This document shows, in pieces, positions 1 through 6,433 of a DNA stretch of 6,890 bases. Source of the DNA: JADGRF01 sp036382515 (GTDB lineage: Bacteria > Myxococcota_A > Polyangia > Polyangiales > JAFGIB01); the NCBI GenBank assembly GCA_036382515.1, contig DASVHQ010000183.1:1-6890 (forward strand). The letters run 5' to 3'. The notes below the pieces were generated by a model, which did not search any database, was not told the origin of the DNA, and worked only from the letters and a program-made list of their open reading frames with translations. Both the position numbers and the translations under genes were made by a program. The first letter of the stretch is position 1; each line of letters starts with the position of its first letter.

Positions 1-468
1 CACTCCGGCGTGAAGCTCAGCTACTTCGATCAGGAGAAGAACGAGCGCTACTTGCCGCACGTGATCGAGCCCGCAGCGGGCTTGTCGCGCGGGGTGCTCG
101 CGCTGATCTGCGAGGCCTACACGCCCGACCCGAGCCGCCCGAGCGGCGTGTACATGAAGTTCCACCCGCGCGTCGCACCGACCAAGGCCGCCATCTTCCC
201 GCTCGTGCAGAAGGAAGGCATGCCCGAGATCGCCGAGAAACTCTTCCGCGATCTACGCAAGAAGCACGTCGTGCAGTACGACGCCAAGCAAGCCATCGGC
301 AAACGCTACGCCCGCATGGACGAAGCCGGCACCCCGTACTGCATCACGATCGACGGCGACACCCTCAGCGGCCAAACCGTCACGATCCGCGACCGCGACA
401 CCCTCTCCCAAGAACGCGTCGCCCTCGACAAAGTCGCAGCCTTCCTCGACGAAAAGATCGGCGGCTGA
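1..468 (+). CDS. glyQS: Glycyl-tRNA synthetase, C-terminal part (cut by window start)
   Basis: This is the C-terminal 155 residues of the dimeric (alpha2) type of glycyl-tRNA synthetase, the class II enzyme that charges tRNA-Gly with glycine in the cytoplasm. The frame is open from base 1, so the gene starts upstream; the GTG at 10 is internal. Near the left edge the segment HSGVKLSY followed by HVIEPAAGLSRGVLA matches the end of the catalytic domain, where class II motif 3 (EPSAG-x-x-R in relatives) contacts ATP. The rest, from FHPRVAPTKAAIFPL to the end, is the anticodon-binding domain, with the typical YDAKQAIGKRYARMDEAGTPY and TVTIRDRDT stretches. It ends in TGA at 466-468, one base before the stop of the convergent DAHP synthase gene. 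Family assignment is secure; the N-terminal catalytic core is not visible. Confidence 0.95.
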   Translation, partial: HSGVKLSYFDQEKNERYLPHVIEPAAGLSRGVLALICEAYTPDPSRPSGVYMKFHPRVAPTKAAIFPLVQKEGMPEIAEKLFRDLRKKHVVQYDAKQAIGKRYARMDEAGTPYCITIDGDTLSGQTVTIRDRDTLSQERVALDKVAAFLDEKIGG

Positions 469-469
469 G

Positions 470-1531
470 TCAGCGCTTCGCGCGACGCGCGCGCACGGCA
501 CCCGCAAGCTCGTCGAAGAGCGGGAGCGTGCGCTCCCAGCCCATGCACGCATCCGTGATGCTCTGACCGAACACCAGCGGTGTGCCCTTCTCGTGGTCTT
601 GCCGACCATCGACGAGGAAGCTCTCGAGCATGATCCCGAAGATCTGCCGGCTGCCCGAAGCCACCTGGGCCGCGATGTCGCGTGTCACGTCCGGCTGACG
701 CTCGTGGCTCTTGCCGCTGTTGGCGTGGCTGCAGTCGACCATCACGCGCGGCGGCAGATGCGCCTTCTCGAGCATGGCCGCGATCTCGGCGATCTGCGCC
801 GCCGAGTAGTTCGGCCCCTTCGAGCCGCCGCGCAGGATCACGTGACACTCCGGATTGCCGGCCGTCGCGACGATCGCCGCAACACCCTGCTTGGTGACCG
901 ATAGAAAGCGGTGCGGATGCGCGCTCGAGCGCACCGCATCGATCGCGATCTGCACGGTGCCGCCCGTTCCGTTCTTGAACCCGACCGGCATCGACAGCCC
1001 CGAGGCCAGCTCGCGGTGCACCTGGCTCTCCACGGTGCGCGCACCGATCGCGCCCCACGACACCAGGTCGGCGATGAACTGCGGCGTGATCGGGTCGAGG
1101 AACTCCGTGCCCGCAGGCAGGCCGATCTCCGCGACGTTGAGCAGAAAGCGCCGCGCGATGCGCAGGCCGTCGTTGATCGCGTAGCTGTCGTCGAGGTGCG
1201 GGTCGTTGATCAGTCCCTTCCAGCCGATGATGGTGCGGGGCTTCTCGAAGTACACACGCATCACGATGCAAAGGTCGGCGGCGTAGGTCTCGGCGGCGCG
1301 CTGCAAGCGGCGGGCGTATTCGAGGCCGGCGGCCGGATCGTGGATCGAGCAGGGACCCACCACGACGACCAGGCGATCGTCCTCGCCCTTGAGGATCGCG
1401 GCGGTCTCCCGGCGGCCGCGTGCCACGACCTGACAGGCCTGCTCGTGCGCGGGCACCTCCTCCATCAAGATGGCCGGCGGCAAGAGCGGGCGCAGGTGTT
1501 TGATGCGGACGTCGTCGGTCGAATTGAGCAT
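470..1531 (-). CDS. aroG: 3-deoxy-7-phosphoheptulonate (DAHP) synthase, class I
   Basis: The enzyme condenses phosphoenolpyruvate with erythrose 4-phosphate to DAHP, the committed step of the shikimate pathway to aromatic amino acids. The chosen ATG (1531-1529) gives 353 residues, close to 350 for E. coli AroG, and has AGGAG 4 nt upstream. The frame stays open upstream to 1936, but that part has no family similarity. Visible motifs are VGPCSIHDP (57-66), MRVYFEKPRTIIGWKG (91-106), SWGAIGARTVESQVHRE (158-174), GFKNGTGG (184-191) and DCSHANSGK (266-274). By motif alignment the metal ligands are Cys61, His269, Glu303 and Asp327. Pro150 and Ser180 occupy positions linked to phenylalanine feedback in E. 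coli AroG, so allosteric control is plausible, but the effector amino acid cannot be read from sequence; aroF or aroH would be equally fair names. It appears monocistronic. Confidence 0.95.
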   Translation of the reverse strand: MLNSTDDVRIKHLRPLLPPAILMEEVPAHEQACQVVARGRRETAAILKGEDDRLVVVVGPCSIHDPAAGLEYARRLQRAAETYAADLCIVMRVYFEKPRTIIGWKGLINDPHLDDSYAINDGLRIARRFLLNVAEIGLPAGTEFLDPITPQFIADLVSWGAIGARTVESQVHRELASGLSMPVGFKNGTGGTVQIAIDAVRSSAHPHRFLSVTKQGVAAIVATAGNPECHVILRGGSKGPNYSAAQIAEIAAMLEKAHLPPRVMVDCSHANSGKSHERQPDVTRDIAAQVASGSRQIFGIMLESFLVDGRQDHEKGTPLVFGQSITDACMGWERTLPLFDELAGAVRARRAKR

Positions 1532-1742
1532 CGGTCTCCTCGGCAGCCTGATTCGGACGCTGGACTGTGACACCGGCCCTGGCGCCTCGCCAGCGCGAGC
1601 TCCGCCCCGCCGCCCGGCGTATGGCGTTTTCTGCCAGGCATGTTCTTGGTATGCTGCCCCCGCCCTGTGGGCGCCCAGGTGGTCGTGGGCGGGACCTCGG
1701 CAATAGGCGCAAGGCGATGACCGACTCTCGGGAGACGAGCCG
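1532..1742. promoter_or_regulatory. Divergent intergenic region between aroG and lipoprotein genes
   Basis: These 211 bp must hold the promoters of the DAHP synthase gene (leftward) and the lipoprotein pair (rightward). Shine-Dalgarno matches are visible at both ends: AGGAG on the - strand at 1540-1536, and GGGAG at about 1730-1734, 8 nt before the ATG at 1743. A weak rightward -10 candidate, TATGCT, lies at 1650-1655, but no good -35 is at the right spacing. A 10-bp palindrome TGGGCGCCCA (1668-1677) lies between it and the gene and could be an operator, though this is speculative. No Trp or Tyr leader peptide or clear attenuator was recognised. Confidence 0.4.
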
Positions 1743-2102
1743 ATGAAAACCAGTCTAGTGGTAGCGATGGCGGGCGCTCTGTCGCTCTTGGCCGGCTGCG
1801 CGAGCGCGCCGCCACCGAGCGAGCGTCTCACGACGGCCGAATCCGCGATCCGCGGCGCAACCGAGGTCGAGGCCAATGCGGTGCCGCGCGCCGCGCTGCA
1901 TCTCAAGCTCGCGCAAGAGCAAGTGGACAAGGCCAAGCGCTACATCGAAGAAGGCTCCAACGAGCGCGCAGACCTCGCGCTGCGCCGCGCCCAGGCCGAC
2001 GCCGAGCTCGCCATCGCGCTCGCCAAGGAGCACGAGATGGAAGAGAAGGCGCACGCCGCGCAAGCCAAGGTCAGCAAGCTCAAGGCAGGCAAGGCACTAT
2101 GA
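1743..2102 (+). CDS. Small outer-membrane lipoprotein with DUF4398-like domain
   Basis: A 119-residue lipoprotein. Lys2 and the hydrophobic run SLVVAMAGALSLLAGC form a type II signal peptide with a textbook lipobox (Leu16-Ala17-Gly18-Cys19); Ala at +2 favours outer-membrane sorting. After a short Pro linker, the mature part is almost entirely alpha-helical, rich in Ala, Glu, Lys and Arg, and resembles the DUF4398 family, whose function is unknown. The last 30 or so residues (EHEMEEKAHAAQAKVSKLK) look like a short coiled coil. The start is supported by GGGAG 8 nt upstream. Its stop overlaps the next gene's ATG as ATGA, so the two are probably co-translated. The mature N-terminus (CASAPPP) and helical domain resemble those of the next protein (CATAPPP), suggesting tandem duplication. 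A role beside the OmpA-like partner in the envelope is inferred from position. Confidence 0.85.
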   Translation: MKTSLVVAMAGALSLLAGCASAPPPSERLTTAESAIRGATEVEANAVPRAALHLKLAQEQVDKAKRYIEEGSNERADLALRRAQADAELAIALAKEHEMEEKAHAAQAKVSKLKAGKAL

Positions 2103-3109
2103 GGAGGCCGCAGGTGACCAAGAGGATCCGCATGGAACAGCCTGTGCGTTGGGCCGTACGCTCGGTGTTCGTTGGTGCGTTCGTGAGTGCGTTCGTGGGT
2201 GCGTTCGCTTGCGCGTTCGGGCTGGGCTGCGCCACGGCGCCGCCGCCGCGCCAGCTGCTCGACGCGCGCGCCGCGTACAACGAGGCCAGCGCCGGCAAGG
2301 CAGCCGAGCTCGCCCCGGCCGAGCTTCACACGGCGAAGGAATCCCTGAATGCCGCCGAGCAGTCGTACCAGGACGATCCGGAATCAGCGCAGACCTACGC
2401 ACTCGCGTACGTCGCCCTGCGCACGGCGCAGCTGGTGCAAGCGCAGGCAGCGACCAAGTCGGCCAAGGCCGATCTCGAGAAGGCCCAGCACGAGATCGAC
2501 CAGATCCAGGCTGACGAGATGGCGCGCACCCAGAACGAGCTCAACCGCGCCAAGCAGGCGCTGTCCGAGAAGAACCGCGAGCTGGCCGTGCGCAACGAGC
2601 AGCTGTCGGCGGCGGGCCAACAGCTGCAGACCAAGGAAGAGCAGCTGGCCGAGGAGAAAGCTGCACGTGCGGCCGCCGAGGAGCGCGAGCGCGAAGCCAT
2701 GCGCAAGCTGGCGGCCGCTGCGGCATTGAACGTCAAAGAAGAGCCGCGCGGCACGGTCATCATCCTGCCCGGCAGCGTGCTCTTCACCTCCGGCAAGGCC
2801 GATCTCACCCCCGAGGCTCAGCAGAAGCTCGGCTTGGTCGCCGACACGATCGCTCCGCAAGCCGGCAAGCACGACATCGTGGTCGAAGGGCACACCGACT
2901 CCAAGGGCACGCCGGAATCGAACCAGGTGCTCTCGGAGAACCGCGCGCGCGTCGTGATGGACTATCTCATTTCGCGCGGTGTGCCCGCGCAGTCGATCAC
3001 CAGCGTGGGCATCGGTCAGACACGACCGATGGCCGACAACGCCACGGCCGAGGGCCGCGCCAACAACCGGCGCGTCGAGATCGTCATCAAGCCGCGCGAA
3101 GCCCGCTAG
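2099..3109 (+). CDS. DUF4398 / coiled-coil / OmpA-like lipoprotein
   Basis: A 336-residue envelope protein. Residues 1-43 form a long lipoprotein signal peptide ending in GLG before Cys44 (mature CATAPPP); the lipobox is non-canonical. Residues 45-130 are DUF4398-like helices, about 135-235 a charged coiled coil, and about 240-336 an OmpA C-terminal domain that in relatives binds peptidoglycan diaminopimelate. Visible there are GHTD (264-267), NQVLSENRA (275-283) and GRANNRRVEIVI near the end; Asp267 and Arg282 are spaced 15 residues apart, as are the Dap-binding pair in characterised OmpA domains. It probably anchors the outer membrane to the wall, with the coiled coil spanning the periplasm. 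The start at 2099 overlaps the previous stop (ATGA); Met12 (2132), with AGAGG 6 nt upstream, is a credible alternative and gives a more normal signal peptide. Confidence 0.9.
   Translation: MRRPQVTKRIRMEQPVRWAVRSVFVGAFVSAFVGAFACAFGLGCATAPPPRQLLDARAAYNEASAGKAAELAPAELHTAKESLNAAEQSYQDDPESAQTYALAYVALRTAQLVQAQAATKSAKADLEKAQHEIDQIQADEMARTQNELNRAKQALSEKNRELAVRNEQLSAAGQQLQTKEEQLAEEKAARAAAEEREREAMRKLAAAAALNVKEEPRGTVIILPGSVLFTSGKADLTPEAQQKLGLVADTIAPQAGKHDIVVEGHTDSKGTPESNQVLSENRARVVMDYLISRGVPAQSITSVGIGQTRPMADNATAEGRANNRRVEIVIKPREAR
2171..2218 (+). repeat. Four tandem 12-bp repeats inside the signal peptide
   Basis: Four consecutive 12-bp units (2171-2182, 2183-2194, 2195-2206, 2207-2218) share the pattern GTKRGTGCGTTC. 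They stay in frame and encode VGAF, VSAF, VGAF and ACAF, the hydrophobic core of the OmpA-like lipoprotein's signal peptide. The fourth unit is the most diverged, and the preceding RSVF codons (2159-2170) look like a decayed fifth unit. Gain or loss of a unit would keep the frame and only change the length of the hydrophobic core. Confidence 0.85.
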
Positions 3110-3135
3110 TCGGCAACGCTCAGCGCAGCTTGCGC

Positions 3136-3174
3136 CGCACGCGGCCGTCTGATGCTCGGCGGCGTCGGCGTGCG
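3136..3174. terminator. Compound hairpin in convergent gap, possible bidirectional terminator
   Basis: Between the convergent stops at 3109 (+) and 3239 (-), CGCACGC (3136-3142) pairs with GCGTGCG (3168-3174), and inside it GCCG (3144-3147) pairs with CGGC (3157-3160). A small GCGCA/TGCGC hairpin (3123-3135) abuts it. There is no T-tract on either strand, so intrinsic termination is doubtful. In GC-rich DNA such stems also occur by chance; the placement is the main argument. Confidence 0.3.
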
Positions 3175-3238
3175 CAGGCAGAGATGCGGTGCGATTTCCC
3201 CGAGGACGCGCTCGAGCCCTCGCAAGATGGACACCTCT

Positions 3239-4432
3239 TCAGTACAGGAAGTCCGCTGCGCGTTCTTGCTCGAAGCGCCTGGCCGCGGCCGCGTCTGCCT
3301 CTAACCACGCGTCGAGCGGCTGGTCCGCATCGACGAGCGTGCGAAATTCCGGGCCACCCGTGAGTAGATCGATCGCCCGTCGATCACTGACGAACTCGTA
3401 CGTCGCAGTGCGCCAGCGGAAGTGCTCGCTGCACGAGCGGCGCGCCTGCGCGATGAGCCGCAGGTAGAGCGTGTACGATCGGAACACGCGAGCGTCGGTG
3501 ATGTGCACCTGCACGCCGAAACAACGCTCGCCTGCGTGCTTGTGGAAGGTCGGCGTGAAGCTGAGCGGCCGCAGCACGCAGCCATCGGCTTGCACGCGCT
3601 CCGCCAGCCGCGCGGCGTCGAGGAAGGGTGCGCCCCAGATCTCGAAGGGCCGCGTGGTGCCGCGCCCCTCCGAGAGATTGGTCCCCTCGAGCAGACATCC
3701 GCCCGGGTAAACACGCGCGGTTTCGAGGCTGGGCATATTCGGGGAAGGCAACACCCACGGCAACCCCGTCGACTCGAACGCAAGCTCGCGATGGTAGCCC
3801 TGCATCGGCACGACGTGCAGCGCCGCCGCATCGATCGCTCCGAGGCGCTGAGCACGCTTGCACAGCTCGCCGATGGTCAGGCCGTGGCGTACGGCGACGT
3901 CGCACAGGCCCACGAACGATCGGTACCCAGGGCGCTGGGGGCCACCCTCGACGATCTCCGCGCCCAGCGGGTTGGGCCGATCGAGCACGATGGTGGGGAT
4001 GCCGGCGCGCGAGGCGGCGCGCAGCACGAGCACGGCGGTCCACACGAAGGTGTAGTAGCGCGAGCCCACGTCCTGCAGGTCGACCACGATTGCGTCGAGG
4101 CCCGCGAGTTGCTCTGCGCTCGGGCTGAGCGCATCCGGCGACGCACCGTAGAGCGAGTGCACGGGCACATCCCGGACGCCGCTGACGGCGGCATCGCCCA
4201 CCGAGATCATGTCTTGCGCCTCGCCGCCGTAGCCGTGCTCCGGGCCGAAGAGTGCGTGCACCGACAAGCCCGCATCCTGCAGCACGAAGCGCGCGTGGCG
4301 CAGCCTGCGATCGACGCTGGCCGGATGCGCGCACAGACCGAGCCTGCGGCCACGCAAGAGGCGCAGCACGCTCTCATCGCCCTGCGCGATGCGATCGAGA
4401 CCGGTCAACACGGGCGCGCTCATGGCTGTCAT
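3239..4432 (-). CDS. namZ: NamZ-like exo-beta-N-acetylmuramidase (DUF1343, GH171)
   Basis: A 397-residue member of the DUF1343 family, which includes B. subtilis NamZ (YbbC), an exo-enzyme releasing MurNAc from the non-reducing ends of peptidoglycan fragments. Family motifs are intact and in order: GPEHG (63-67, with the Glu conserved in the proposed active site), DLQDVGSRYYTF (118-129), LDRPNP (150-155), HGLTIGEL (183-190), LPSPNMPS (228-235) and EGTNLSEGRGTTRPFE (249-264). No signal peptide or lipobox is seen, so it should be cytoplasmic, unlike the secreted B. subtilis enzyme; an intracellular recycling role is inferred. The ATG at 4432 lies 24 bp after the pyrB stop, with only a weak GGCGGGA-like ribosome site; Met4 (4423) is possible but has none. 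It is probably the last gene of the pyrR-pyrB operon. Enzyme activity itself is not shown by the sequence. Confidence 0.88.
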   Translation of the reverse strand: MTAMSAPVLTGLDRIAQGDESVLRLLRGRRLGLCAHPASVDRRLRHARFVLQDAGLSVHALFGPEHGYGGEAQDMISVGDAAVSGVRDVPVHSLYGASPDALSPSAEQLAGLDAIVVDLQDVGSRYYTFVWTAVLVLRAASRAGIPTIVLDRPNPLGAEIVEGGPQRPGYRSFVGLCDVAVRHGLTIGELCKRAQRLGAIDAAALHVVPMQGYHRELAFESTGLPWVLPSPNMPSLETARVYPGGCLLEGTNLSEGRGTTRPFEIWGAPFLDAARLAERVQADGCVLRPLSFTPTFHKHAGERCFGVQVHITDARVFRSYTLYLRLIAQARRSCSEHFRWRTATYEFVSDRRAIDLLTGGPEFRTLVDADQPLDAWLEADAAAARRFEQERAADFLY

Positions 4433-4456
4433 GGTCCCGCCGATAGGCGCCAGCCG

Positions 4457-5422
4457 TCAGCCCGCGTCGCTGGCAGCTTGCGTCGCAGTCTGCGCGCGCA
4501 ATTCTTTGCTGAGCAGGTAGAGCACGGCCATGCGCACGGCCACGCCAGCTTCGACTTGATCCAGGATCACGCTGCGTTCGCTGTCCGCGAGCGCCGTGTG
4601 GATCTCGACGCCACGGTTCATCGGCCCCGGATGCATGACGATGGCGCGTGGATTCGCCAGCGCCATGTGCTTCTGCGACACGCCGTAGCAGCGCGAGTAC
4701 TCGCGCATGCTGGGCACGAGCGGCCCCTCGAGGCGCTCCTTCTGGATGCGCAGCAGCATGATCACGTCGACGCCGGTGAGCGCCTCGCGCAGGTCATGGT
4801 AAACTTTCACACCCAGCATCTCGACCCCGGTCGGCATCAAGGTGCGTGGCCCGCAGAAGCGCACCTCGGAGCCAAAGCGACCGAGTAACGCTGCGTTGCT
4901 GCGCGCAACACGCGAGTGCGTGATGTCGCCGACAATCACGACCTTCAGACCCGAGAGGGTACCGAACGCTTTGCGGATCGCGAACGCATCGAGCAGCGCC
5001 TGGGTGGGATGCTCGTGTGCGCCGTCGCCGCCGTTGATCACGCTGCAGCCGATGTGCTTGGCCACGAACGCCGGAGCACCGGAAGCCGCATGGCGAATCA
5101 CCACGAGGTCCGGCCGCATGGCCTCGAGCGTCTTGCAGGTGTCGAGCAGCGACTCGCCCTTGGACACGCTCGAGCCGCTGCTGCTCACGTTCACCACGTC
5201 GGCGGAGAGGCGCTTACCAGCGAGCTCGAACGAGGTGCGCGTGCGCGTGGAGGCCTCGAAGAACATGTTGATCAACGTCTTGCCGCGCAGCGTGGGCACC
5301 TTGCGCACGGAGCGACGCGAGACCTCGATGAACGACTCGGCGGCGTCCAGGATCTGGTTCACATCGTCGCGATCGAGATCGGCGATGCTGAGCAAGTGGT
5401 TGTGACGGAAGCCCGCGCTCAT
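4457..5422 (-). CDS. pyrB: Aspartate carbamoyltransferase catalytic subunit
   Basis: ATCase transfers the carbamoyl group of carbamoyl phosphate to aspartate, the committed step of de novo pyrimidine synthesis. The 321 residues are slightly longer than those of B. subtilis (304) and E. coli (311). The carbamoyl-phosphate motif STRTRTSFE is at 58-66, the neighbouring-subunit loop with Ser87-Lys88 follows, HPTQALLD is at 138-145, and the aspartate-domain motif HPGPMNRG is at 264-271; all key residues appear intact. The start chosen, 5422, has GGAG 7 nt upstream and overlaps the pyrR stop as ATGA, indicating translational coupling. The frame is open back to 5458, but that would extend into pyrR. 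No regulatory subunit (pyrI) or dihydroorotase (pyrC) gene follows; a namZ homologue does. Expression is presumably controlled together with pyrR. Confidence 0.97.
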   Translation of the reverse strand: MSAGFRHNHLLSIADLDRDDVNQILDAAESFIEVSRRSVRKVPTLRGKTLINMFFEASTRTRTSFELAGKRLSADVVNVSSSGSSVSKGESLLDTCKTLEAMRPDLVVIRHAASGAPAFVAKHIGCSVINGGDGAHEHPTQALLDAFAIRKAFGTLSGLKVVIVGDITHSRVARSNAALLGRFGSEVRFCGPRTLMPTGVEMLGVKVYHDLREALTGVDVIMLLRIQKERLEGPLVPSMREYSRCYGVSQKHMALANPRAIVMHPGPMNRGVEIHTALADSERSVILDQVEAGVAVRMAVLYLLSKELRAQTATQAASDAG

Positions 5423-5997
5423 GGTCTTGCTCCACCGGGGGCTTCGGACGGGCGCCACACGCGCAGGAAGGCACGATCGGCAGCGCCGCCTTCGGCGACC
5501 ACATCGAGCGCGTAGCCCTCGGGAACCTCGACCCGCTTACCGATGAAGTCGGCTGCAACAGGAAGTTGTCGGCCACCGCGGTCACACAACACCGCGAGCC
5601 AGATGCGGCGCGGCCGACCGTAGTCGAACAGGCAGTCGATCGCGGCGCGCACCGTGCGCCCGGTGTGCAGCACGTCGTCGACGAGCACGATGTCAGCGCC
5701 TTCCACCACGAAGTCGATGCGGCTGGGGCCGACTTTCGGATCGGGTAAGGCGCTCGCCGCATCGTCACGGTAGAGCGTGATGTCGAGCGAGCCCACCGGA
5801 ACGCTGCGACCCTCGACCTTCGTGATCTCGTCGGCGAGGCGGCGCGCGATCGGCGTGCCACCCTGCTCGATGCCCACGAGGGCCAACTTCGCGGTGGCGC
5901 GCGTGCGCTCCACGATCTCGGAGGCCACGCGCCGGATGGTACGCCCGATGGCATCCGCATCGAGCACGATCTGACCAGGCGCATCCACGAGCGCCAT
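5419..5997 (-). CDS. pyrR: PyrR, pyrimidine operon regulator / uracil phosphoribosyltransferase
   Basis: A 192-residue type I phosphoribosyltransferase of the PyrR family. In B. subtilis, PyrR binds pyr mRNA in response to UMP and promotes attenuation; many homologues also convert uracil and PRPP to UMP. The N-terminus (ILDADAIGRTIRRVASEIVER, 10-31 allowing V11) fits the family, as do LVGIEQGG (40-47), GSLDITLYRDD (69-79) and the PRPP loop VLVDDVLHTGRT (104-115). DRGGRQLPVAADFIGK matches the family's C-terminal segment. It is the first gene of pyrR-pyrB-namZ. The ATG at 5997 has no visible Shine-Dalgarno; TTGACC (6025-6020, -) resembles a -35, but the matching -10 (CTTAGA) overlaps the start codon, so the true promoter is unclear. 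No B. subtilis-type PyrR-binding stem-loop consensus was recognised upstream, so its regulatory target is open. Confidence 0.93.
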   Translation of the reverse strand: MALVDAPGQIVLDADAIGRTIRRVASEIVERTRATAKLALVGIEQGGTPIARRLADEITKVEGRSVPVGSLDITLYRDDAASALPDPKVGPSRIDFVVEGADIVLVDDVLHTGRTVRAAIDCLFDYGRPRRIWLAVLCDRGGRQLPVAADFIGKRVEVPEGYALDVVAEGGAADRAFLRVWRPSEAPGGARP

Positions 5998-6149
5998 CTA
6001 AGCGCCGGACGTCGGATGCGGTCAAGAGCGATCCCTGCAAAGCTCAGTGCAGTCGAAGTGCCCGGGTTGGTGGCTGTCGGAGATCGTCGCGAACGGTGCT
6101 TCGAGGGCGGTGCGATCGATGCGCCGGGACGGTCGGCTTGCGCGACTGA
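5998..6149 (-). other. Gene-free pyrR upstream segment
   Basis: This 152-bp stretch separates pyrR from the palindromic elements. It contains the poor promoter candidate TTGACC (6025-6020, -) and a weak inverted match CGAAG (6054-6058) / CTTCG (6099-6103). No ribosome site, known riboswitch or coding frame with family similarity was seen. If the pyr promoter lies farther right, this segment and the palindromes would form the 5' leader. Confidence 0.35.
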
Positions 6150-6299
6150 TGAGCAGGCGGCGCAACGTGCCGGGGCGCTTGGGGTCGGCAGGTCGCTCTC
6201 GGGCTCGGGAGAGTATCCTCGGCACGACCGCCACGGCTTCGCACGCGGCGCAGCGGGCCTGCGAAACGAGCCCGAGAGCGACCTGCCGACCCCAAGCGC
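6150..6299 (-). repeat. Palindromic element, copy 1 (33-bp perfect stem, 59-nt centre)
   Basis: The 33-bp arm at 6175-6207 is the exact reverse complement of 6267-6299, leaving a 59-nt centre (6208-6266). Two G-T pairs and one G-C pair could lengthen the stem to 36 (6172-6174/6300-6302). Inside the centre TTCGCA (6238-6243) pairs with TGCGAA (6260-6265), so the fold is a long stem closing a branched loop. A 25-nt segment to the left (6150-6174) also belongs to the element, since it is conserved in copy 2. Strand is given relative to copy 2, which is inverted. No transposase, T-tract or open reading frame with known similarity is present. It could be a REP/MITE-like non-autonomous repeat or a structured RNA. 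Confidence 0.9.
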
Positions 6300-6317
6300 T
6301 TCAATGTCATGGCTGAG

Positions 6318-6336
6318 TGAGCAGGCGGCGCGACGT
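6318..6336 (+). repeat. Direct repeat of the left flank of copy 1
   Basis: The 19 nt from 6318 match 6150-6168 (TGAGCAGGCGGCGCAACGT) with one difference (G for A). The repeat therefore brackets the copy 1 palindrome with a period of 168 bp. It is too long and too unevenly spaced from the stem for an ordinary target-site duplication; it may be the remaining left end of a third, decayed element. Confidence 0.7.
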
Positions 6337-6339
6337 TGC

Positions 6340-6377
6340 AGCAAGCGTTGTCGTCTGACGCCGACGACACGGTTGCT
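6340..6377. repeat. Imperfect hairpin between the two palindromes
   Basis: TGTCGTC (6349-6355) pairs with GACGACA (6363-6369) around a 7-nt loop. Past a bulge at 6348, CG (6346-6347) pairs with 6370-6371, and after a mismatch AGCAA (6340-6344) pairs with TTGCT (6373-6377). It is not clearly homologous to the large palindromes, though it directly follows the repeated 19-mer. Confidence 0.5.
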
Positions 6378-6433
6378 CGCACGGTCTGCTGCCGATGCTC
6401 ATGGCCTGCCAGGTCACGCTCACGCCCACCTCG

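Noticed and set aside
1622..1634. Sigma-54-like TGGC...TGC site upstream of the lipoprotein gene
   Set aside because: The GG and GC elements are two bases too close for a sigma-54 promoter.
306..1712. Long - strand open frame of 468 codons over the DAHP synthase gene
   Set aside because: It is in another frame of the same strand as the intact DAHP synthase, Arg/Pro-rich and without motifs; a compositional shadow.
1532..1936. Upstream extension of the DAHP synthase frame
   Set aside because: The frame is open to 1936, but the added residues show no family similarity and would overlap the lipoprotein gene; the ATG at 1531 has a good ribosome site and gives the expected length and Cys61 position.
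3422..4888. Long + strand open frame of 488 codons
   Set aside because: It lies opposite namZ and pyrB, both with full family motifs. Its product is His/Arg/Ala-rich with no recognisable domain, as expected of a GC-rich antisense shadow.
5423..5458. Upstream extension of pyrB into pyrR
   Set aside because: The ATG at 5422 has a GGAG site and the ATGA overlap typical of coupled genes; the extra 12 residues do not match the family.
5998..6149. PyrR-binding attenuator leader of the B. subtilis type
   Set aside because: I could not find the conserved binding-loop consensus or a terminator with a T-tract before pyrR on the - strand.
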